DNA of 64,000 nucleotides from CBDHEY01 sp965262305 (GCA_965262305.1 CBDHEY010000004.1:372001-436000); one strand, 5' to 3'; positions 1 to 7,734 are shown, counted from the first letter of the stretch. Program-made: numbers and translations. The notes: a model not told the origin generated them from the sequence alone.

Positions 1-378
1 GCTGGTGGAACTATTGATAAGGAAGAACTTATCGATTGGGTGCAATCTCAAGCAGGCTCGATAGCCACCCCACATAGCCAACGCTCTTATGCCTACATTC
101 GCATGGCACTGGGAAATAACCCTTGGCCTGACTATTCTTCACTGATTTTTCAATTTGAAGAATTGATTGGTACACCAGTGCAAACTGCCGTAAAAAGACG
201 GGACGAACAGGAATTCGCTCGACTAAACGCAGAAAACCTTATGTTTTGTGAAGACGCCGCGCGCAGAATTAAAGCAGGACTTGAAGCAATGAGCCATGTT
301 GAGGACTATTGGTTTAAAGTCGAACATCAAGAAAGTCTGCACGCCCACAATGCAGTGGTCATTGACGCCAAAAACTAA
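1..378 (+). CDS. Hypothetical protein, 5' end cut by window edge
   Basis: The frame is open from base 1 (A-G-G-T-I-D-K-E-E-L...) and ends at TAA 376-378, so at least 125 codons of the C-terminal part are present. A GTG at 40 could start it, but the open upstream frame and sensible residues before it favour a longer protein that begins outside the window. The visible part is soluble and mixed alpha/beta in character, with no signal peptide, membrane segment or Cys cluster. I do not recognise the family. It converges on the Fur-family gene that follows. Confidence 0.6.
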   Translation, partial: AGGTIDKEELIDWVQSQAGSIATPHSQRSYAYIRMALGNNPWPDYSSLIFQFEELIGTPVQTAVKRRDEQEFARLNAENLMFCEDAARRIKAGLEAMSHVEDYWFKVEHQESLHAHNAVVIDAKN

Positions 379-398
379 GCCATCCAATAGGGTGTAAA

Positions 399-797
399 CT
401 ACACCTCTGCCAGCGCCGCTGAGTCAGCACAATCTGCACAGCGGCCAAATAGCGTAATGTCGTGGTCGTGCATCTCAAAACCTGGCGGCAATAACTGCTT
501 TAAGTTCCCAGGGCAATTAAAAAGAACATACACTTTATCGCAATTAATGCATTTAAAATGGTGGTGGTGATGGTCTTTAGTCACCTCATAACGCGGAGAC
601 TCATCCCCAATATAAACCGTGTTTACACTGCCTTCCGACACAAGCGCTTTAAGTGCACGAAAAACTGTGGCGATACCTAATGAAGGTAAATCCTGTTGCG
701 CCAACGCCAGAATTTCTTTTGGCAATAAGGGTCTGCCCGTCTTCTTTAAGATGGATTCGATAACTTGGCGTTGTTGTGTATTTCGTTGCTGAGGCAT
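399..797 (-). CDS. Fur-family metal-responsive transcriptional regulator
   Basis: A 132-residue protein with the Fur layout: an N-terminal winged helix (about residues 5-70, ending in SPRYEV), a His-rich stretch of five consecutive histidines (76-80), and two structural zinc pairs, C83/C86 and C120/C123. Family members are dimeric DNA-binding repressors that sense Fe, Zn, Mn or peroxide. The short N-terminus and two CxxC pairs suggest a Zur- or PerR-like member rather than classical Fur, but the metal cannot be assigned from sequence. The gene is transcribed away from the amidase promoter region, with about 90 bp between them. The target is unknown. Confidence 0.85.
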   Translation of the reverse strand: MPQQRNTQQRQVIESILKKTGRPLLPKEILALAQQDLPSLGIATVFRALKALVSEGSVNTVYIGDESPRYEVTKDHHHHHFKCINCDKVYVLFNCPGNLKQLLPPGFEMHDHDITLFGRCADCADSAALAEV

Positions 798-889
798 GCA
801 AACGAGAAAGGTTGTTTTAAGTTAGCGCCAATCTAGTCGACGCCAACTTTTATAAGTTGTTGATTCAACTTAACAAGTAGCGGCCAGAA

Positions 890-1897
890 CTATTTTGGCA
901 TTGGCCCCAACTTAACACCTTCAGGATAGTATTTCCAGCCATCTTTAACTTTGATCTTATCATCCCAAGGCAGCTTATACTTGCCTTCTGCAAGATCCTT
1001 CACCCAAGTAAGATAGTTTTCTTTCTCTCCACCAGGTTTACCGACGTAAGCCCGGCAACCCACATTGTAAATATTGTTTTCTAATGCCCAGTTTTCTCTC
1101 GCCTTGTCTACAAGCCTTGGGAATAACTCTGCGGTAACAATTTCCCAAGCATTACGATGACCCTGCTGAATCACATTACCATCGTAGTTACAAACCGTAC
1201 CTTCACCAAAGTAATAGAACACACCGTCATAACCCGCGAGGTTAACTGAAATGGTATACATTAGGTTTTGCCATGCATTAGTACGGTTAGTCCAGATCCA
1301 CTGATCATTAACCTGCGTTGAATAACCAGAAATTCGGATATACACATTCGCACCTTTATAAGCCGCTTCACGCGCAAGCTCTGGGAACATGCCATCATGA
1401 CAAATACAAACTGCAAGTTTCGACCCCTTAGGTCCATCACAAACAGGCATACCATAGTTACCCGGTGACCAAGGTTCGATAGGCACCCAAGGTTGAAGCT
1501 TGCGATAATGCAACGCAATTTCACCTTCGTCATTGATGATTAACGCCGTGTTGTAAGGTGGCTTAGAGGGATCTTCATTTTTCTCCATAATAGAGAAAAC
1601 GCCCCAGACCTTATTCATGATGCAGGCTTCTTTAAAACGACCAACCTCAGGACTATCAATGGTCAAAAGCATTTCATCGTAAGTCCAAATAGACGTATTT
1701 AGACCTTGAGTTGAATATTCAGGCATGACAACCAAATCTACATCTGGGTAACCCGCTTTGGTGGAACCAACCGCTTTACAAATTTGATCGACCTGAGTTT
1801 GAATATCTTCCGGCCCTGAAATAACTGGCACTGGATATTGTATCATTGCCACTAGAAGCGCTTCATCCCAAGCGCTTACGCTACCTGTACTCGCCAT
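890..1897 (-). CDS. amiF: Formamidase (AmiF-type aliphatic amidase)
   Basis: 335 residues, the usual length of the AmiE/AmiF branch of the nitrilase superfamily, which hydrolyses formamide (AmiF) or short aliphatic amides (AmiE) to acid and ammonia. The catalytic triad sits at the numbers known for Helicobacter AmiF: E60 (MPEYSTQG), K133 (HYRKLQPW) and C166 (CICHDGM). The long match over VYIRISGYSTQVNDQW and the C-terminal KYKLPW also point to AmiF. The start ATG is preceded by GGAG about 7 bases upstream. It is cytoplasmic and hexameric in relatives. Likely role is nitrogen scavenging or ammonia production. Formamide rather than acetamide specificity is inferred from resemblance. Confidence 0.92.
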   Translation of the reverse strand: MASTGSVSAWDEALLVAMIQYPVPVISGPEDIQTQVDQICKAVGSTKAGYPDVDLVVMPEYSTQGLNTSIWTYDEMLLTIDSPEVGRFKEACIMNKVWGVFSIMEKNEDPSKPPYNTALIINDEGEIALHYRKLQPWVPIEPWSPGNYGMPVCDGPKGSKLAVCICHDGMFPELAREAAYKGANVYIRISGYSTQVNDQWIWTNRTNAWQNLMYTISVNLAGYDGVFYYFGEGTVCNYDGNVIQQGHRNAWEIVTAELFPRLVDKARENWALENNIYNVGCRAYVGKPGGEKENYLTWVKDLAEGKYKLPWDDKIKVKDGWKYYPEGVKLGPMPK

Positions 1898-2050
1898 AAT
1901 AATCTCCGCAGTAAAAGTTAAAACATGGGTTTTAAAAACCTCGCGGATATTATTGATAGTGCAGTATCAATTAAAAATACGTTATTTTGCGTAGCTAGGT
2001 TATCGAAAATGAAAACTGAGAAGTGATAATCAGAAAATTGAAAGACTAAA

Positions 2051-2902
2051 CTAAGTAATAAATTCGTCCCAGTTTACATTGTCATTGTGCGAGTGGGTAA
2101 ATCCAGCCGAGCGTTCTTTTTTGATAGTTTCCACGTCTCGGAACGCCATGACATAGGTTTTGCGCCAACCATCAGAAAGGTTTCCTGACGAACCATGTAC
2201 TATGCGTTCGTCGTGAATCGTGACGCTGCCGCGGCTTACGGGAAGATGCTTAACCTTATCACCCGTCTTAGTATCAATCACTAGAAGATGTGATTCATCG
2301 CGACTTACTTTTTCTAAGTTATCGGCATTTTCACTATTACTATAAGGCTTAGGTAAGTGCTTACGTAACTCTGGTTCCTTATTCGTGCCTGGAATCACTT
2401 GTAAACAACCGTTTTCCAATGTGGACGATGTAATCGCAAGAGAAAAAGTTGCGGTCCAAGTATTTTCTGTTTTTGGCCAATAACCAAGGTCTTGGTGCAT
2501 AGCGAATTCAGCACCATCTTTATTGGGTTTTTTTGCGAGAAACTGCTCGTAGTCAACAGCTGCTTTTCCCTGCGGATATAACTGATCAGTAATATTCTGT
2601 GCAACCCGGTGTAAAATATTATTTGCCACTTCAGGTCGATACTTCGGCGGTAACATCGCATTGATTAACTGGAATTCTTCAAACGCGGTTCCATAAGGTT
2701 GAGACATATCGCAAAAATCACGTGCCATATGCTGACGTTCATTTCCCGCAACAAAGTGATCAAACCAATGTTCAATAAACTCCATCTCTTCGTTGCTGAT
2801 CACATTAGGTAAAACCAAATAACCTTTATCGGCATACTGCTTAACATCGTCATCAGTAATATGGTATTGCTCACCGATACGGGTATGAAATTGCATACTC
2901 AA
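2051..2902 (-). CDS. Phytanoyl-CoA dioxygenase (PhyH) family 2-oxoglutarate/Fe(II) oxygenase
   Basis: 283 residues with the PhyH facial triad: H136-x-D138 (AMHQDLGY) and H236 (DERIVHGS), with R247 (GWRKTYV) well placed to bind 2-oxoglutarate. The GCLQVIPGTN strand before the distal His is typical of bacterial PhyH enzymes that hydroxylate small molecules (ectoine, amino acids, quorum-signal-like compounds). The substrate cannot be read from the sequence. The gene lies in the same orientation as the downstream formamidase and the upstream SRPBCC/ArsR genes, with 28 bp separating it from the SRPBCC gene, so it may be part of that ArsR-controlled unit. Confidence 0.85.
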   Translation of the reverse strand: MSMQFHTRIGEQYHITDDDVKQYADKGYLVLPNVISNEEMEFIEHWFDHFVAGNERQHMARDFCDMSQPYGTAFEEFQLINAMLPPKYRPEVANNILHRVAQNITDQLYPQGKAAVDYEQFLAKKPNKDGAEFAMHQDLGYWPKTENTWTATFSLAITSSTLENGCLQVIPGTNKEPELRKHLPKPYSNSENADNLEKVSRDESHLLVIDTKTGDKVKHLPVSRGSVTIHDERIVHGSSGNLSDGWRKTYVMAFRDVETIKKERSAGFTHSHNDNVNWDEFIT

Positions 2903-2929
2903 CTCCTAAAAGCGGTCTATTGCGCTTCC

Positions 2930-3376
2930 CTAATTTAATTCCACTTGCTGCTCTGCAAATTTTTCTAAATTTGATAAGCATGCATGCCAGCCGTGATTAT
3001 GTTTTGATTTCGATTCTTCAGATACGAGTTGCGAATGCACTAACTTCAAACTTGATCGATTTGGCGATAATTCTTTAAATTCCAGTTCAACCAACCCATT
3101 CGTCGCAATTGAAGAATTCCAAGTAAAAGAAATATTCGAATAACGGATGATATCTTTATATTGGCCAGATAAAGTTGTATCGCCACCGTCTTCAAAGTAC
3201 ATGGTGACAGACCAATGGCCACCAACATGAAACTGACTTTCAACCAGAGAATCTCTCACTTTTGATGCAGAAGCAAAAAACCACTTAGATATAAGTTCAG
3301 CTTTCGACCAGGCATCAAACAACTGTCGTTTGGAACAATTAAGTGTTCGCTTTATCACTAAGGGTTCGGTATACAT
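2930..3376 (-). CDS. SRPBCC (AHSA1-like) domain protein
   Basis: 148 residues of the AHSA1/START-like SRPBCC fold. The opening pattern (strand, then FDAWSKAELISKWFF) is the classic family start and the closing helix contains GWHACLSNLEKF. Such proteins have a deep hydrophobic ligand pocket and are often co-transcribed with an ArsR repressor. That is the case here: the upstream ArsR gene ends 31 bp before this start. The PhyH gene follows after 28 bp. The ligand is unknown. Confidence 0.82.
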   Translation of the reverse strand: MYTEPLVIKRTLNCSKRQLFDAWSKAELISKWFFASASKVRDSLVESQFHVGGHWSVTMYFEDGGDTTLSGQYKDIIRYSNISFTWNSSIATNGLVELEFKELSPNRSSLKLVHSQLVSEESKSKHNHGWHACLSNLEKFAEQQVELN

Positions 3377-3407
3377 TTGTTTGCGATATCCTTGCTGGTG
3401 TGAAGCG

Positions 3408-3740
3408 TTACATTTCTTTATTTATAAAGGTTTCCAGCTCGTTAAGTCGGTTGTTCCAAAACTTGGCCTGCATGTTAATGTATTTAATCACTTCCTTCCA
3501 TATATCGAAATTTAGATGGCAATACACGTGCCGCCCTTGCTTTGTTTTGTAAATAATTTCTGCTTGCTCTAATAGAGAAAGGTGTTTTGAAATTGCGCTC
3601 ATTGATAGAGAAGACGTTTTCGCTAGCTCGCTCACCAATTTCTTATCTTCGGATAATTCTTCAACAATCGCTCGCCTACGAACATCCGACAGAGCGAAAA
3701 AGATTAAGTCGAGTCTTTTATCGTTTTCATTATTTTCCAT
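3408..3740 (-). CDS. ArsR-family winged-helix repressor
   Basis: 110 residues with the ArsR winged-helix core (DVRRRAIVEELSE, then SLSMSAISKHLSLLEQAEII as the recognition helix region, then the wing). No obvious metal-binding Cys motif is present, so it belongs to the large non-metal ArsR group paired with AHSA1 proteins. It is the first gene of an apparent leftward operon with the SRPBCC gene and perhaps the PhyH gene. An imperfect inverted repeat (ATAATT..AAATTAT) overlaps its start codon and could be an autoregulatory operator. Confidence 0.88.
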   Translation of the reverse strand: MENNENDKRLDLIFFALSDVRRRAIVEELSEDKKLVSELAKTSSLSMSAISKHLSLLEQAEIIYKTKQGRHVYCHLNFDIWKEVIKYINMQAKFWNNRLNELETFINKEM

Positions 3741-3940
3741 AATTGGAAATTATTTTATTTAATTTTGAAAATTTTAAATAAAATATTTAACTATATCAAT
3801 GCTTTAAATCGATATTTTTATTTTCTAAAAAACGCTTTTAAATAACTCTCAGATTTTTATCCTATTCCAGCCAACCAAAAATAAACTGGGAGGCAACACT
3901 GAAATTATCCAACCTACATCTGTAAAGGCAGGAGTTTAAA

Positions 3941-4381
3941 ATGAGTATGATAGCAATGAAAATCGGCGTAGCCGCTAACCCAACTGACACTATGAAAGCT
4001 TTCAACACAATCGAAGGTTTATCACAATGGTGGACACAAGATACCCGTGGCGACACAAATACAGGCAGTAAAATTGACTTTCTATTTAATGGGGAAGGCC
4101 CGAGTATCGAAGTGATAAAGTCAACCGCAGATACCGTAATATGGAAATGCCTATCTGGCCCTGCAGAATGGGACGGAACAGAAATTGAATTTAAAGTATC
4201 AAACGACAAAGAAACCACCATTCATTTTCAACACCGCAACTGGCTAGATGATAAATCAGATATGTTTAGTCACTGTTCAATGAAATGGGGAGCATTCATG
4301 CTAAGCCTGAAAAGCTATTTAGATGGTAAAGGCGGTAAGGCATTTCCCAATGATGTAAAAGTATCAACGCTTGGTTACTAA
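3941..4381 (+). CDS. SRPBCC-family protein
   Basis: 146 residues with SRPBCC/START-like features: TMKAFNTIEGLSQWWTQDTRG near the N-terminus, a central GxGPSIEV strand, and a final helix with MKWGAFMLSLKSYLDGKG. AGGAG lies 8 bases before ATG. It is divergent from the ArsR operon and may be a second target of the same regulator, since both encode the same fold. No catalytic residues can be assigned. It is followed by a hairpin terminator. Confidence 0.8.
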   Translation: MSMIAMKIGVAANPTDTMKAFNTIEGLSQWWTQDTRGDTNTGSKIDFLFNGEGPSIEVIKSTADTVIWKCLSGPAEWDGTEIEFKVSNDKETTIHFQHRNWLDDKSDMFSHCSMKWGAFMLSLKSYLDGKGGKAFPNDVKVSTLGY

Positions 4382-4396
4382 CCTTATCGTCATGAA

Positions 4397-4430
4397 AAGC
4401 CAAGAAAGTATTGTTCATATTTCTTGGCTT
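4397..4430 (+). terminator. Hairpin terminator after the SRPBCC gene
   Basis: An 11-bp perfect stem (AAGCCAAGAAA / TTTCTTGGCTT) with a 12-base loop lies 16 bases after the stop codon. The A/T-rich flanks would let it work in both directions. It separates the ordinary chromosomal genes from the cassette array. Confidence 0.75.
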
Positions 4431-4750
4431 CAAAAAGATAAAAAGCATGGCATATGTGGATTGAATAAATTTATTTCACGCCAAATCAATCATTACCACC
4501 CCAAGATCAGTAGACCTATTCTATTGATCAGTTTATGATTTCCTAAGTCTTTGAAATAAAAAGAAAAGACAAAGTTGATCAAGGGAAAAGGGGGAGATGC
4601 TTTGTTTCCGTCGTCTCTTGATCATAAAATACATTACACAGTAGCTCTCATCTATCTTATTGTTTTAATTGAAAAATATCTTTAGTGCTTGTCGGCGCTT
4701 ATTTTGATCAAGAGAATAGTGATAAGTGGAATGGGTCTATTGATTAAACT
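4431..4750. other. Gene-free left border of the cassette array with repeated TGATCA
   Basis: No coding frame is credible here. TGATCA occurs at 4525, 4576, 4619 and 4705, and again at 4845 inside the first cassette gene. Three copies extend to TTGATCAAG. The segment ends at GTTAAGT (4751-4757), which fits the integron recombination core GTTRRRY, so it is where an attI site would lie. No integrase gene or recognisable remnant is seen. Confidence 0.5.
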
Positions 4751-4767
4751 GTTAAGTTTACGCGACT

Positions 4768-5112
4768 ATGAGAACAATAATTTTACTTACTGCGCTTATT
4801 TATTCTTTAGCTGCAAACGGAGAAAGTGACTTGAAATGGCCTTTTGATCAAGCTGAAAATGTAGCTGCAATTACAACAAAACAGGTTGTGCAATCATCAT
4901 TCCCCATATTAATGGTCGTACATTACGATGACGACGACTCTTGGGCGTTCACATGTGGTACGACCAATAAAACAGAGGATCTTATGGTCGTAGGGATGGG
5001 TGAAATCGTAAACCTTGATTCTACGCTATATTCTATTGCGGATTTACCGCCGGGTTGGAGTGCTGTACGTGAATCAGTGGGTTCAGAATGGGTACGTACA
5101 AAAGATGAATAA
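4768..5112 (+). CDS. Cassette 1: secreted protein of a cassette-common family
   Basis: 114 residues beginning with a signal-peptide-like MRTIILLTALIYSLAANGES. The rest contains a pattern I associate with proteins frequent in integron cassettes and near polymorphic toxins: DDDDSWAFTCGT, then VVGMGEIVNLD, then LADLPPGW-type and VGSEWVR motifs. The family may be related to DUF2185/immunity-type proteins, but I am not certain. The start lies 10 bases after the GTTAAGT core and no clear ribosome site is visible. Being first in the array it is the best placed to be expressed from an upstream promoter. Confidence 0.75.
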   Translation: MRTIILLTALIYSLAANGESDLKWPFDQAENVAAITTKQVVQSSFPILMVVHYDDDDSWAFTCGTTNKTEDLMVVGMGEIVNLDSTLYSIADLPPGWSAVRESVGSEWVRTKDE

Positions 5113-5226
5113 ACTTAACAAGTTTGTCCAGTTGACGTTTTGGTCTACGCTCCGTTTTGGGGTGGCTTCGCCACTTCACCCCAAAACTCCACTTCAACCA
5201 AAACGCAACTGACAAAGGCGTTATGA
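5113..5226 (+). repeat. attC site 1
   Basis: 5' box ACTTAAC and 3' box GTTATGA bound a 114-bp palindrome; AACAAGTTTGTC pairs with GACAAAGGCGTT and CGTTTTGG with CCAAAACG. Its central 46 bp nearly match those of attC site 2. Confidence 0.85.
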
Positions 5227-5235
5227 GTAGTGCAC

Positions 5236-5451
5236 ATGGAAGAACCAAATAAATATTGCTTCACATCAGACCTCTTTGAAATTGAAGAAAGAGAGGACGA
5301 AGACACTAATCCAGGCATGTATGGCAAGAGCCTGGCAAAATGGTTATCCGAGAAATTCAAAGACCTTGGATATGTCGGTACAGAATATGATGCTGAAGAG
5401 GATATTGTTCCAAGTTATCCAACAAAGTTATCCGAACATGAAACGGAGTAA
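5236..5451 (+). pseudogene. Cassette 2: chimeric, truncated hypothetical protein
   Basis: The frame from ATG 5236 (GTG 5230 also possible) gives 71 residues. The first 54 resemble a family whose conserved continuation after YDAEE is EDWGW (from memory). Here the frame instead runs into a 57-bp segment (5399-5455) identical to the 3' end of cassette 9, ending DIVPSYPTKLSEHETE. About 10 bp further, in another frame, a protein-like tail (KKLDTSVETQIEAAAF...) runs to TGA at 5545-5547. The simplest reading is that the middle of the original gene was replaced by the 57-bp patch. A short functional product cannot be excluded. Confidence 0.6.
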
Positions 5452-5455
5452 ACAC
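5399..5455 (+). repeat. 57-bp segment shared with 9441-9497
   Basis: From AGGATATTGTTCC to GGAGTAAACAC the 57 bases are identical at both places, including the encoded C-terminus and stop codon. Flanks are unrelated. In cassette 9 the segment abuts the attC site directly, so that copy is probably the parent. Confidence 0.9.
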
Positions 5456-5558
5456 TTTCAAAAAGCTGGATACCTCAGTAGAAACCCAAATAGAGGCAGC
5501 AGCTTTTTCAGCTGCTCAGAAGTACGAAAGGAATCCACAAAGCAGATGAACCATAAAC

Positions 5559-5673
5559 TCATAACAAGTTTGTCAACGCGGACATTTTTTACTTCGCTCC
5601 GTTTTGGGTTGGCTTCGCCACTTTACCCCAAAACTCCACTCCATAAAAAATTCCGGTTACAAAGGCGTTATGC
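5559..5673 (+). repeat. attC site 2
   Basis: TCATAAC to GTTATGC, 115 bp; AACAAGTTTGTC at the left pairs with ACAAAGGCGTT at the right. The central hairpin is almost the same as that of site 1, suggesting local attC homogenisation or duplication. Confidence 0.8.
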
Positions 5674-5690
5674 ATCAGTCGAGAAGATAA

Positions 5691-5948
5691 GTGGAAAATA
5701 TATTTGAAGGAATCATATTAGGAACTCTTAGAATTGTATGGTTCTTCATATACAATTTTCTTTTCGGTACACTTTGCTATTTTATAGGTTGGCCTGTATG
5801 TAAATTTTTTACTCTAGGTCGGTATCCATATAAATATCAAAAACCATATTTCGAGTATACGTGGCATCAAGAAGGGTGGCCTTGTAGTTTGGTGGGGCTT
5901 ATAACATTAGTTGTGGTGTTTATTATTCTTATTAAAGTGGTTGCGTAA
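5691..5948 (+). CDS. Cassette 3: small membrane protein
   Basis: 85 residues from GTG 5691. Two hydrophobic segments (about residues 10-35 and 66-84) flank a short polar loop containing GWPVCKFFTLGRYPY and WHQEGWPC. This WPVCK..TLGRYP signature is familiar to me from cassette proteins of several gammaproteobacteria, but no function is known. It would sit in the inner membrane with both ends probably on the same side. Confidence 0.7.
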   Translation: MENIFEGIILGTLRIVWFFIYNFLFGTLCYFIGWPVCKFFTLGRYPYKYQKPYFEYTWHQEGWPCSLVGLITLVVVFIILIKVVA

Positions 5949-5951
5949 AAT

Positions 5952-6048
5952 GCATAACAAACGCATCTTGCAATCGCCACTACGTGGCTTGGACGGTTTT
6001 TTCGCTCGTTCCTCGCTAACAAAACCGCCGCAAATGCGGGCGTTAGGC
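5952..6048 (+). repeat. attC site 3
   Basis: GCATAAC to GTTAGGC, 97 bp. ACAAACGCAT pairs with CAAATGCGGGCGTT; the central arms GGACGGTTTT and AAAACCGCC also pair. Confidence 0.85.
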
Positions 6049-6059
6049 AATCAACTAGT

Positions 6060-6484
6060 ATGGAACTGATTTTCAGCTCTAATTCAAAAATTACATTACG
6101 TAAGAGTCGGGATGGTACGGTTGGAATTCCCTATGTTTGTGCTTTGGAATTGAGCTTGAATCTGAGGTATCGATTCAAGCGATTGAAACCTGGATTGATG
6201 GTATTGAATTAAAGGGGTTTTTAGAAGACTTAAAGTGTCTAAAGGAAACTCTGAAGGGGAGAGCTCTTTTAGAATCTGAAAGCCCTGGTGAATTTTTATT
6301 AGAAATAAAGCCTGTGGATGAGAAAGGTCATTTTATTCTTACAATAGAGCTAGGAAAGTCTAAATATATTCACTCTTGCCACTCTTGGGCTAAAGTCCAA
6401 AATGCTTTTCCTCTTGCTGCACAAGAATTAGAGACTGTTGGCAATAAAATCATAAATTATTTAGAGGCAGAGCTAAATGCCTAA
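6060..6484 (+). pseudogene. Cassette 4: DUF6228-like protein, frameshifted
   Basis: ATG 6060 lies 11 bases after the attC core and encodes MELIFSSNSKITLRKSRDG.. in frame up to about 6135. The remainder, FGIELESEVSIQAIETWIDG.. to the stop at 6482-6484, is in another frame. Joined, the two parts give about 140 residues resembling DUF6228 (N-terminal strands, then an L-x-x-F-L-x-x-L helix and a closing L-x-x-x-A-x-E-L helix). A one-base slip near 6135-6140 would restore the gene. Either the gene is broken or the base is a sequencing error. The stop codon is inside the attC 5' box. Confidence 0.6.
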
Positions 6485-6553
6485 CAAAGCAAGCCAAAAT
6501 CGCGCCTTCGGCGCTGGACTCGCTAACGCTCGCCTTTGCTTGCGGCGTTATGT
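6479..6553 (+). repeat. attC site 4
   Basis: GCCTAAC to GTTATGT, 75 bp; AACAAAGCAAGC pairs with GCTTGCGGCGTT and the centre has GCGCCTTCGGCGC. Confidence 0.85.
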
Positions 6554-6566
6554 ATTTTGAGTAAAT

Positions 6567-6992
6567 ATGAACGAAAGTGAATTTTGGGCCATAATCGAAT
6601 GCGCAAAAAATGATGCTGGCTCTTGCAGCATCGACAGGTCGAAAAGACTTAAATCGCTTCTCCGAAATTTAGATGTAGCCCAGCTAAATCAATTCAATAA
6701 ACACTTTATATTAAAAGTCGTAAAAGCTTAAACACCCAAATTGAAACGAGCAGTATTTTTAATAAAGAAATACAAATGGGACGAAGTATTTATTCCTTAT
6801 CTTGATTACTTGATATCAGAGGGGGAGAAAATTTATCAAATATCTATCAGCGCCGCGGATGATTTAGCAGATTTTCCACTTGTAAGAGATACTGATACAC
6901 TTGAAATCGAGTACAGGAGTGTAATTCATGACATTTTTGAGGAAGAGTTAGAGGTTGAAGCTGAAGAGTTTGATTTTTCTTTCCCTGAATAA
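6567..6992 (+). pseudogene. Cassette 5a: DUF4240-like protein split by an in-frame TAA
   Basis: ATG 6567 opens MNESEFWAIIECAKNDAG.., the typical DUF4240 start (FW-x-x-I). After 54 codons there is TAA at 6729-6731, and the same frame then continues for another 87 codons through WDEVFIPYLDYLISEGEKIY and a DDLADF motif, ending at 6992. In DUF4240 relatives the position of the stop is, from memory, an aromatic residue (AY before the W/PxLW segment), so one TAT/TAC to TAA change explains it. Without suppression the gene gives only a 54-residue fragment. Alternatively a downstream TTG (6741) could restart translation. Confidence 0.65.
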
Positions 6993-7275
6993 ATGTCGAA
7001 GGTTGTCTATCTTTTTGGTGCGGGAATCAATCGTGGCCTTAAGGATCATGACGGAGTCGTACCTCCATTGGCAACTGATCTCTTTGTTCAAGCTACAACG
7101 GAGTGACATAGAGGAATTGCTTGGAGTTTCCTTGGATAGTATCAAGGAGGTAGAAAATCAAATATTTAGTTTTTATGAGCAGGAACAAGCGAGAAAGCCT
7201 AAAAGAATAGATGCTAGGGTAGTCAAAAACGCAAAATCTCGAAAAGCATTTTGCAATGTTGAACCTTGGTGCTAA
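6993..7275 (+). pseudogene. Cassette 5b: SIR2-like domain remnant
   Basis: ATG 6993 directly follows the previous stop and encodes MSKVVYLFGAGINRG..PPLATDLFVQA, which matches the nucleotide-binding start of SIR2-like (SIR2_2-type) proteins known from antiphage systems. The frame stops at 7104-7106. A plausible helical tail (DIEELLGVSLDSIKEVENQI..) continues in another frame from about 7085 to TAA 7273-7275. A frame starting at ATG 7048 also covers this tail. I read the locus as a truncated and frameshifted remnant of a much longer gene. Confidence 0.5.
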
Positions 7276-7308
7276 TTCGTGACTGACGATCGGGACGAGG
7301 ATGAAGAA

Positions 7309-7713
7309 ATGCCTAAAATAGATGAGCATGGGAAATATGCTCTCGATACTATGGTTGAAATGTCAAAGCAGTTAATTGGACTTTCAACTGGTATTATAGT
7401 CGTAACTATTTCTTTCATCCGTTTTATTCTTCCTGAGGTAGGGCTGAATTCCTCTACATCTTTCTTCGTAATAGCAGCCTGGATATTACTTATAATTAGC
7501 ATTTTTTGCGGTTTTTTTTCACTGGGAGCTATTGCTGCGACAACTAACAATGAAAAAGTTTTCGACATTAAGAAAGGCCACTCAAGAAAATTTCTGCAAG
7601 CTCAACAAGTATTATTCATTTTAGCATTTGTTCTTTTTGTGGTATTCGCAGCAAAAAGTATCCATGAAGAGCCTAACAAGCAAATGCAGCCGACCGCTGA
7701 AAGCGGCGGCTGA
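7309..7713 (+). CDS. Cassette 5c: small three-helix membrane protein
   Basis: 134 residues from ATG 7309 (GAGG lies about 10 bases upstream; a GTG at 7279 is less likely because it lacks one). Three hydrophobic segments are visible at roughly residues 25-48, 55-80 and 103-122. The last residues (NKQMQPTAESGG) are encoded by the attC site itself, a common cassette feature. No attC separates it from the two broken genes upstream, so all three ride in one cassette of about 1.2 kb. Function unknown. Confidence 0.7.
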   Translation: MPKIDEHGKYALDTMVEMSKQLIGLSTGIIVVTISFIRFILPEVGLNSSTSFFVIAAWILLIISIFCGFFSLGAIAATTNNEKVFDIKKGHSRKFLQAQQVLFILAFVLFVVFAAKSIHEEPNKQMQPTAESGG

Positions 7714-7727
7714 GTTGGGCGTTAGTG
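7671..7727 (+). repeat. attC site 5
   Basis: GCCTAAC to GTTAGTG, 57 bp, compact; GCAAATGCAGCCGACCGC pairs imperfectly with GCGGCGGCTGAGTTGGGC. Confidence 0.85.
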
Positions 7728-7734
7728 TACTTCT

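Noticed and set aside
1261..1533. 90-residue frame inside amiF
   Set aside because: Same-strand shadow of the formamidase gene in another frame.
4431..4750. Search for an integron integrase or its remnant at the left end
   Set aside because: No tyrosine-recombinase motif seen in any frame; only the TGATCA cluster and a GTTAAGT core.
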